Below, piece by piece: positions 56,201 through 64,000 of a stretch of DNA of 64,000 nucleotides; position 1 is the first letter of the stretch, and every line of letters begins with the position of its first letter. The notes under the pieces are model-generated. The model saw only the letters and a list, made by a program, of their open reading frames with translations, was not told where the DNA came from and did no database searches. A program made the position numbers and the translations under genes. The DNA comes from Gyromitra esculenta (taxonomy: Eukaryota > Ascomycota > Pezizomycetes > Pezizales > Discinaceae): assembly GCA_038503075.1 (NCBI GenBank), contig JBCAML010000020.1:1178001-1242000 (forward strand), written 5' to 3'.

Positions 56201-59088
56201 AACATGGGGCAGTGTGACGAGAATCTGACACCCGGTAGAGTTGTGAATACGCATATCCCGAGTGTGAATTCCCCAAACGGTCCGTCCAGCGTGCGGATAT
56301 GTCTTTCTGAAACGTGCCATGACTTCTGCGGCGATTTGATTAACCTGTAAGATTCATTAGTCAAAACTATCTTGCTAGACAGGTGATATTTGCGCGTGTG
56401 TGGCTCTAAGCAAAACATACCAAAGCTTTGGTTGGCGCAATGTAGACCAATACACCTTCATCACCGGACCTTAGGACCTATAAATCTAGTTAGCATTAAT
56501 AAAGGTATACGTAGTTCTGGGGACCTTTTACCTGTTCCATAGCGTAAAACGAAATAAATGTCTTTCCCGCGGATGTCGGCGCCACAACGAACACTGAGTT
56601 ATTCCGATCAATCTCATCCAGAACCTTCCTCTGCCATCCATCAGGAACAAAAGATACTCTAGGGTCCGGTTTTGGGTCTATGTTTCGATCCATATATGGT
56701 CCACAGTACCTTAGTTGAAATTCCGTCGAGGTCATCTGTAGTCCGATATCTGTTACAGAAGTTCCATCCCAAGCCAGGTCGACAGAGAGCTTGCTGTCCA
56801 GTATAGCATTCGAAGAATTGCGTGGTGGTAGCGGAATACCCAGCGCCTGGAATAGGTTCTTCAATATGCTATTAATTTTATTTGTGAGTCCACTCGAAGC
56901 CAGCACTTTCCTTGTTTCATCAAAAATCACTGCTACAGCCTGGTAGCCGTTGTTCTTCAAACCTGCCCTGCGGAACTTAGCCCAAACCCTCTGCAACGTC
57001 CTGATTTTGTACAGTCTAGCTTCACACTCTACGACAGAGCCTTTCTCAGACGCCGTAGAGTCGATATTATCCAAAAACCGATCGAGTTTTAAGATCTTAG
57101 CCTCGTCATCCTTTAACGCATGTCTTTCGCGGTAGAGTGCCTGCCACATCCTCTGCAACGTCAAATCACCCTTCCCCAAGATCTTCTTATTATTCTCAGC
57201 ACGAATAATATCTCTCTTACTCATCGGTTTAGCTTTACTACCCCCCTTATCCTTCTTCCCAATCAGGCCAGAGCTTTGCTTCTCAGATAACCCTTTAGTT
57301 GCGAGTCGCGAGCTTATGGGGTTATTTGTGACAACAATCGGCTCAAGCATCTTCCCTTTCACTCCGACAAGGGAAGCTGCATATTTCGCCATCCGTGAAA
57401 GCCGTATCTGCTCGTACTTCTGCGCCTTTCGAACAAGCCGCCTGCTATTACTATTTACAGCTCCACCTATCTTGGGCTCGAGGAGTCTTTGGCTGTGCCA
57501 GTGGGTAGTCTCCCGAAAGCGTTTGTCGCGTCTATCGATATCGGATGCAGCAGGGGACGAATCGACCGCAAGTTTGATTTGCGAGAGAAACACGTCGAAT
57601 GTCGGGTTAGAGAACGGTAGAACTGTTAGATCTGTATCACTACACGTTGCTCTGGAGAGAGACTTTCTTCGATTTGAGGATCTGTTGATGCTGCTGCGAG
57701 TCTTGCTCGGTAGCGAAATAGCGCATCCAGAAATCGTCTCCACTGCCCCGGCCATGCGGACGAAGTCGCTGAAAACAGGCTCTGGCAACGATAGTGAGTT
57801 TCTTAGCTGGACATGAAGCTCGTTGAGTAGTCTCCCGTCGATATAGTCGTGGATGTTGGGCGTCAATTGGGCAGCAGCTTGCTGATAGCTCTTGTCCTCG
57901 AGGAAGTGGCGAGAAACAGCGATTATCCTTCGAAGCACCCCATCGAGCAACTTCCGTTCCCCAGGCCGTAATCTTCTGGGTTCAAAGCTACGCTGTGGTA
58001 GAGATAGATGGTTGAGGAAGGCAATATGCAGTAGGAACGTAGCTAAATGTGTTGCCTGCGTATCCGAACCCAGCCGTTTGATATTTGCAGACACCGCAGC
58101 GACGGCCATGAGCTCTCGCTCTGAGAAAACTGTGCCCGAAGGGATATCGGGGAATTCATAGCTGTATTTGAGGCGACTGCCACTACTCTGAGAAAGACCC
58201 TCGTAGATCAGACCAGAAGCCTTCTGGATGTCCTTGGCTTTAAATGCCGTCTTTGATCCGCCTTGTACGATCGCTGTCATAACCTAGTAGAGCTATCAGT
58301 CTCATTCCAAAATAATAAAATGAGGCTGGTAGATATACTTTGCTATCCCGAAACTCAACCTCGTTGATTGACGCAACATTATACCCCGCAGCAACCATCC
58401 TCCATACGAAACCCTTCAGTAGAAACTGTACATTCTTATCCCCCAAGGCATCATCACCATCATGACACATGACGAAATAGGGTCTAGTCTTCGCTAGATA
58501 CTGCTGAAAGTCATCGTCATCAGGAGACTGGAATTGAAAGACATTGAAAGGATCATCTGGTTCAGCGCTAGATTTTGAGGTTATCGTGAGATGCCGTACT
58601 ATTGCAGAACGGGCAAATAGATATTTGTAGCTGCTCTGAGTGGGTATGTGCGAAGGTATGCAAACGAAGCTATTTTCTTTATGATTGAAGATAGTTTAAT
58701 AACGAGTTCGGTTGAGAGACCAACTTGAGGGGGGGACCCCAATAGTACTAATGGATAGCAAGGATGAAATACCTTCGAAAAAGACTAAATGGAAAGCACA
58801 CTTCCGCTTCTTCAGGTTGGCTAGAAAGGATTCGACAACGTAGATAGCATGTAGTAATTGGAATCCGTCTACAAAAAAAAATCAATTAGCCAGTCCAAAA
58901 AGCCAATTACTAGAGCTCCATATCTAAATACCTTTCATATCAATCCTAGAATCACTGAAAGCAAGCCGCAGCAGTGAATCTCCATCAACAAAGAACAATT
59001 CCTGACCAGCATAGTCCCCTACCAGATCTACTCGAAGCAGATGTAGTCGCTGGTGCCAGTCATTGAGTTCACCTGCAAGCGCCGACAT
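53235..59088 (-). CDS. DDX60: DDX60-like DExH-box RNA helicase (Ski2-like superfamily 2)
   Basis: Nine exons on the minus strand: 59088-58932, 58868-58773, 58676-58339, 58283-56532, 56477-56421, 56344-54928, 54861-54846, 54761-54712, 54619-53235; they sum to 5,268 nt, 1,755 residues, in phase throughout. The N-terminus has the family's typical start (DLVGDYAGQELFFVDGDSLL, then RPYFVMCHDGD), a PIN-like region. Helicase motifs are complete: I APTSAGKTF, Ia APTKALVNQ, II FDEIHCIG, III ALSATVGN, then HHAGLNR, VVIATGTLSLGINMP and motif VI QASGRAGRRG. A lysine-rich insert separates the two RecA lobes, and an Asp/Glu-rich tail (ELDTDDESFVEMDEEDEEED) precedes the end. Human DDX60 is an interferon-induced antiviral cofactor and affects translation from some IRESs; the job of fungal homologs is not established and may concern RNA surveillance or virus control. 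Cellular ATPase/RNA binding is inferred from motifs. Confidence 0.95.
54846..54861 (-). other. 16-nt micro-exon inside the DDX60-like gene
   Basis: This exon supplies the codons between HHAGLNR and VEMLFRKGYL. It is bounded by CTATAG upstream and GTAGGT downstream on the minus strand. Reading it as R-VYLY-T keeps both flanking exons in frame and fills exactly the spacing expected in DDX60 proteins. Skipping it would shift the frame. Confidence 0.75.
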
Positions 59089-60669
59089 AACGAATAATAT
59101 TGCAGTTGGATAGCTGTATACCGCGGTGTAAAACCCCGAAATCGATAATTCAAAATTTCCTTTACAGAATTTGATCCCGAGTACTCAATGCGAAGCCTGG
59201 CTTTTTCTCCGTTCAGTTCCATGGCTCCTACCTCCACCATATATAGGAGTTTTTTGGGGGGAGTATTTTTTTTGGACCCCCTCCGTGAGTTTTCTAAGGT
59301 CCGAGTGATCATGAAGAGTGGCAACTGTAAGGCATCCGGGAATCACCGCTAGACCGCAAAACCTTCTTCCTCCCCCCAATATACAGCAACTTAACCCTCT
59401 TTAGAGCCCATACGTATATAACCACCACGGATACAGTACCCCAAAACTGCCAACAAGACAAACCAGCGCACGCATGCGCTAATAGAGCCCGCCTCTAGCC
59501 AAGAATTACGTGATCGAGGCATAGAGAGGTTGTTCAGGCAACCCATATTGCCTCCTTGGGAGGAAGGAAGGGAGGGGATCGATAAAGCTCCATTCCCGCC
59601 CCCCGATCCTGTAAAAGACAAACGGGCAGTCCGATGCGATGCGATGCGGCGCTCCGGTTTTATCTTTCCTATAATCCGTTCGCCCCTCCAAGCGGTTAGA
59701 AAAACATTCGATATACATGGAACCCTTAGTTGGATGCCTGAAAAAAAAAAGTTCTATTATGGGGCGCGGGTGGAAGAGAAGGGGGGGTGGAAGGAGAAAA
59801 TCATCATCGTATGGCGGCCAGTAGCAACGAAGGATGAGACGAGTGATGATTCGTGATTCTTCCGAACCTACCATCCAACATAACCCCCGTGGGACCATAC
59901 CCGCTCATCAAAAAAAAAAAACCAATCCGCTAAGATTTAAAATAATTCGATAATTACCCAACTGCGCGTGTTCCCCTACTCTCCTTTTTTTTGTAACGCT
60001 TTTGTTGTCTCACCCACCTGCTACAACCCAGCACGCGACAGTTCTTAGCACGGGGATAAAGAAGGCCTCAAGTCTAACAACAAAGTCTACCAATAACTAT
60101 AGCTCCATCTAATAAAAAATCTACAACCCTAAGGCCGGCGCTTATATGGGCTTGGGCTTTTGGTCCAATATATATACCACACGCGCGCTGTAGGCACCCC
60201 AAGAAAGAAAAGGGGGGGAATACATCCTCCGAATCCGCCACCCGGAGTCAGGCATGTAGCTCTATCCGTGCTTCAGGCCCAGCATTTCCTGAACATTGAC
60301 TCCAGCTAGATAGGTCCTTAGCAACAAGACCCCATCCCGATTTTAGCGAGATAGTAAGTCAGGCTACCGTGACGAAGACCATGGTCTTAGGCAAGCGGCG
60401 TTTGGGCTAAGACGGGGCCTTCGATTCATGCAGTTTGCCATTCATTAACCGTTTTTTTAACTTGGCCTGCTTAACACGGCATCCAAGGAAACATCACCAG
60501 TTAGGAACTGATCATGTGACTTCACTGAAACCGGCAGTATTGATCATTTGTCCTGAAATGCAAATGGCGACATAGTGCATAAAAAATATCACTTTTCCCC
60601 CACCGCCTCAGGCAATCAATCGCTCGATCAGAGGGGAAGGGGGGAAAAAAATAAGATCAAAAAATTGAG
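59089..60669. other. Intergenic stretch upstream of the helicase gene
   Basis: About 1.6 kb. It begins with the probable promoter of the DDX60-like gene; homopolymer G, T and A runs at 59250-59275, 59740-59760 and 59910-59920 are notable. Frames on both strands around 59500-59900 overlap each other and carry no motif. No gene supported. Confidence 0.5.
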
Positions 60670-60753
60670 TCCCTTCGACCAGAGTCGAACTGGTGACCAA
60701 CCGGTAGATGCAACAATTACAGCCGGGTGTGATACCAACTACACCACAAAGGG
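60670..60753 (-). tRNA. Intron-containing tRNA, anticodon provisionally GTA (Tyr)
   Basis: Minus strand, 84 nt. Acceptor stem CCCTTTG pairs with CGAAGGG (one G-T), discriminator A. The D arm carries an A-box-like TGGTGTAGTTGG. The T arm is perfect: ACCAG, loop TTCGACT, CTGGT, giving the B box AGTTCGACTCT. The anticodon stem CCCGG pairs with CCGGT except for its outermost C-T. The loop region CTGTAATTGTTGCATCTA is 18 nt; removing an 11-nt intron after position 37 leaves CTGTAAA with GTA at 34-36. Tyr tRNAs of fungi usually have an intron there, but the D arm looks more like Glu/Gln tRNAs, so the isotype is uncertain. Confidence 0.72.
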
Positions 60754-63700
60754 ATATGTGTATTTTCGGATAGAAATGCGTACTTGATTGTTCGAAACAA
60801 TGAGCGCAAGATGTGACAGAGATAAAGTATTTGAAAGGCTGAGAATTGCTCGTACCGGCTTGGATTCCTATTCGCCGTGTGTAACCGATTTGCCGATTAA
60901 GCACCACCCTGGCAGCCTCCTTCTCAGCTTTGTAAGGCGGACTTTGAACCAATCTGGTACGTTTCTGTAATACAAAATCGAGTTACAGTTGCTCCTGGGG
61001 GAACGACGAGACTGGGGAAACGACGAACAAGGGTTCGGCTCGGCACCAGCAGTGAGCTCAACCCTTCATGTGAGGTAAAACCATAGAGTGAAGGCGAACG
61101 AAATCAAGTGAATCTAAGGCCTGCAGATAAATTCTATCGCAAATACTAGGAGAATAGAAGCATAGTTCTTTTAAACCGTATAGTAGCATGTACTCTATAT
61201 CGGTGAAATCATATATGTACTATTTTTAATTGTAACTGAGGGCCCTTGTTCTTCGTTCCCCCAGTTTCGCCGTTCCCCCAGGGGCGACTGTACTCGTTTC
61301 CAGTCATATGAACCAAACGACAGGGAGATGCGACCATATACCACAACACCATTCTTAGGCCACACGCTATACGAAGCCACTTCCATAGCATACAAAGCCA
61401 CATTTCCCTATTTCCGGTTCATACATGTATCCTCGAGAACAAGTACTGACAGTATCGAACGCGCCACCCCCGAAAGAGGTAGCTAATAATCTTCATAAAA
61501 AATCACTCGCCACTGCTTATTCTCAAGTTTCTATGTTTCAGTGACCTACCCTATAAATCACATTCAGCTCTTAAAATATACTATCCTAGGTCAGCCAAAT
61601 ACTAGGACAGCCCATGTGCCATGAGGGGTTGATCGTATATTTCGTTGAATAAAAATTGATTACTCTGCCGGGCCTAAGCAGGTTTCCCTACCAGAATCTG
61701 TGTTCTAGCATTTGGCCCGTCCTAGCATTTGGCTGGACGAGGATAGAGTTCTCTAAACAACAGCATCCGAGGGATGAACCAGTCACCATAGCCCTGAACG
61801 ACCGGTTACTCCTTACTGTTTCCACATCTCAGCCCACGGTTCCACTCGCAAAATCCCGGCCTCCGTGACTCATAGATACCACCTCCACAGCAATTCCACA
61901 AACTCTAGCTCAAGTTCAGCAGGGCCAATATAGCGTAAGACCACCTCAAACGGTTCCACGCCACGAATAACCCATAAGCCCCATTACTGCTGAGCCTCCA
62001 TCATGCCTTGGAAGTACCTGTTTCTAGCTTCAATGCCTTTCAGAGATTTTATCCTCCGATTCCCACCAACACTACATGTACCCATAAAACAGGATCCAGG
62101 AATAAAACCGGGAAACTTCAGCCATTTTAGTCCTTAATAGTCCAGGTGAATAAGGGGTACGTCTTCGGCGTTGGTGTTCCTCGTAGTCGGTAGCATGAAG
62201 GTAAGTTGATTTTGCGTCATGATGAAAGCCGAGTTATGGTATCTGGCTGTCGAGTAATGAAATCCGAGTCTTCGTATTCGGTCTATCTAGTAATGAAATC
62301 CGAGTCTTTGTATTCGATATATCTAGCAATAAATCAAGCCATGAAATCCGAGTATTCTTACTCGGTCTATCTAGTAATGAAACCCGAGTCTTCGTCGTCG
62401 ATCAAGTAGTAAACCTAGTTTATCACCAGTCAGTCGAGTAAAAAAATGCTGCATTTCCTCTTCAGTTCATCAATTAAACACTCAATACGAATATCGGCTA
62501 TTCCATCGAAAAACTCGCACACCTGGAACCCAGCGTTAGCAAGCCCAATCAAAATACCACAAATACACCTCTCGGATAACCCCGACAACCACTGAACACG
62601 TCAGACAGCATGATACCCACTAGTACCCTTTCAATGACAGAACCGCAGCGTGCAGTCTACTATCTCCATCAAGTATTGCTCGAATGACTCGATGTTTTGA
62701 ATCTAGGTGATTTAGACAAGTCAGCTACAGAGAAGAAGAAGGAAAGGATCAGATACAAAAGACACTCCCTCTCGTGATGAAATGCCAGACGACGGCCTGG
62801 ATTCGTTCGTTCGTTCGGTTGGTTTGTGGATTGAGTGCTAGCAATAGCAAGGTAGGATAGACTGTGATCGACTCTGGTCAGCAGTGTGTCTGTGATAAAG
62901 GGTGGGAAATGCGGTAGCTATAGATGAGACATCGAATACTATGATGAACGCTGCGACGGATAGATGGTGAATATGATTGCTGAAAGTTAATGTGGTTAGG
63001 AGATGGTTGACACACGAATGGTCAAGTAGTAGGTGATGAATACGATGGTGGGGATGACGGTGAATGGTACGGTTTGGTAGATTCAATGCTGAGTAGTGGA
63101 ATTAGGGATCGGGAGAGTGATAAAGGTAGAGGTGGTGGAGAGATGGTGAATAAAGCGATGAGTATGGTGGGGGGTGTGGGGTGTGGAGGGGTGGTGGAGA
63201 GACAGAGAGAAGATGGGATGGTGGAGGAAGGGTGGGGTGGGGTGGTAGACGCAACCAGCAGTGATGGAGTGTAGACGCCCAGCCCAACCCTAACTCGTCC
63301 GAACGCCAGTGTGTCCAGCTCTCACGATAACCACTCCCCCCGCTCAGCTAAGCCGAATAAACCCAACCCACAAAACGAGAGCTCAGCCATAGAGCCCCCA
63401 GATGAATCCATCCCAACAATCCACGCCCATAATCAAACAATCACGACACATCACTCGCCACCGGCTCACGGCAGCAGAACGGATAACTGCTGTGCTGCAT
63501 CTACTCCAGCAAACCTATATGCACATGTATATAACGTTCAATCCCATCTCGGGAAATACAGATCCACCATCGCCATATCTACCTCCACCCCACAAACCCC
63601 ACAGACCACAGACCACCCCACGGACCACATCCCTTCCCCACACCCAACCCTGCGCAGATCTCAACCCTAACCCTGTCACATCCGCGTGACGGCGGGATAT

Positions 63701-64000
63701 CGGGCCCCTCCGCCTCGACGAAACGGCATTGATTTCCCGAAAGCGACAGAGAAAAGATGGGGGTTGCACAGAGGGGCGGTGTAAAGCTTGAGTAGAGTGT
63801 GCGTGGGTAAGATGCTGGAAGCGGTTCTCGGCTAGGGGGGTAAAAATAGCTAGGATAAAATGGTGCGATGGAGGGGAAATCTGGGGAAATGATTGGGGAC
63901 GCACACATGAGTATCCAGATCCACTGATGGGTGACGGGGAAACATTTAATCGACAAAACAAACGGACAGCGAATACTACCCCCTTTCTACATAGCTGTCT
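60754..64000. other. Terminal stretch with simple repeats, no supported gene
   Basis: About 3.2 kb. Open frames on both strands lack motifs. The minisatellite at 62222-62410 is listed separately. From about 62830 to 63275 the plus strand is G-rich with GATGGTG/GGTGG repeats, and from 63280 to 63680 it is C-rich; long frames there are caused by this composition. A CCCTAA-type doublet lies at 63663-63674. Confidence 0.5.
62222..62410 (+). repeat. Minisatellite, about 36-bp unit, five copies
   Basis: ATGAAATCCGAG-containing units start at 62222, 62257, 62293, 62341 and 62377. Three neighbouring spacings are 35, 36 and 36 bases; a 12-bp insertion gives 48 between the third and fourth. The consensus continues TCTTCGTATTCGGTCTATCT. 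Copies differ by a few substitutions. Because the unit is a multiple of three, an open frame runs through it (repeated MKSESSYSVYL), but there is no other sign of a gene. Confidence 0.85.

Noticed and set aside
59506..59898. 130-codon minus-strand frame upstream of the helicase
   Set aside because: Overlapped by a plus-strand frame of similar size, homopolymer-rich, no motif; likely chance.
63515..63961. 148-codon minus-strand frame near the window end
   Set aside because: Lies in the strongly skewed simple-sequence block, which leaves several frames open; no domain.

Overview
The window reads as nuclear DNA of a filamentous ascomycete (Pezizomycotina; I cannot fix the class). The genes have short GT-AG introns of about 45-95 nt, often with CTAAC/CTGAC-like branch sites. 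The gene families fit: a secreted GMC oxidoreductase, a Pth11/SAT5-like rhodopsin-fold membrane protein, an F-box/ankyrin protein, a bleomycin-hydrolase peptidase and a DDX60-type helicase. No bacterial or viral gene organisation is visible. All exon models were made by hand from splice signals and reading-frame continuity; none was checked against transcripts.

Left part (1-18.6 kb) is gene-poor: a GMC oxidoreductase cut by the window edge (<1-2248, minus), a seven-exon membrane protein (7033-8594, plus) and a single-exon F-box/ankyrin protein (13301-13909, minus), separated by multi-kilobase stretches where I find no gene. A near-perfect 28-bp inverted repeat at 16084-16163 looks like a mobile-element footprint.

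The centre is dominated by one enormous gene, 18662-31190 (plus). Spliced, it gives about 4,072 residues: an N-terminal multi-pass membrane region, a long acidic, Ser-rich disordered part, then about 2,800 residues carrying roughly 110 Leu-Trp dipeptides in at least two classes of tandem repeat (periods near 140 and near 65 residues). I know of no described family like this; it is the best candidate for something new here. It is followed by a small coiled-coil/proline-rich protein (32702-33301), an 865-residue disordered protein (34135-36732, minus) and a cysteine aminopeptidase of the bleomycin-hydrolase family with an N-myristoylation-like start (37138-38898, minus).

The right part (39-53 kb) looks like a younger accessory region. 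It holds a roughly 300-bp TA-flanked element with long terminal inverted repeats (41353-41650), unrecognised spliced or short genes, an SRR1-like gene whose ATG seems to be created by splicing, two proteins sharing an N-terminal FCLW motif, a possible solo LTR, and a decayed coding region near 50.3-52 kb.

A complete nine-exon DDX60-like DExH RNA helicase (53235-59088, minus, 1,755 aa) follows, including a 16-nt micro-exon. The last 5 kb hold an intron-containing tRNA (60670-60753), a 36-bp minisatellite and strongly strand-skewed simple DNA, and no protein gene I can support.
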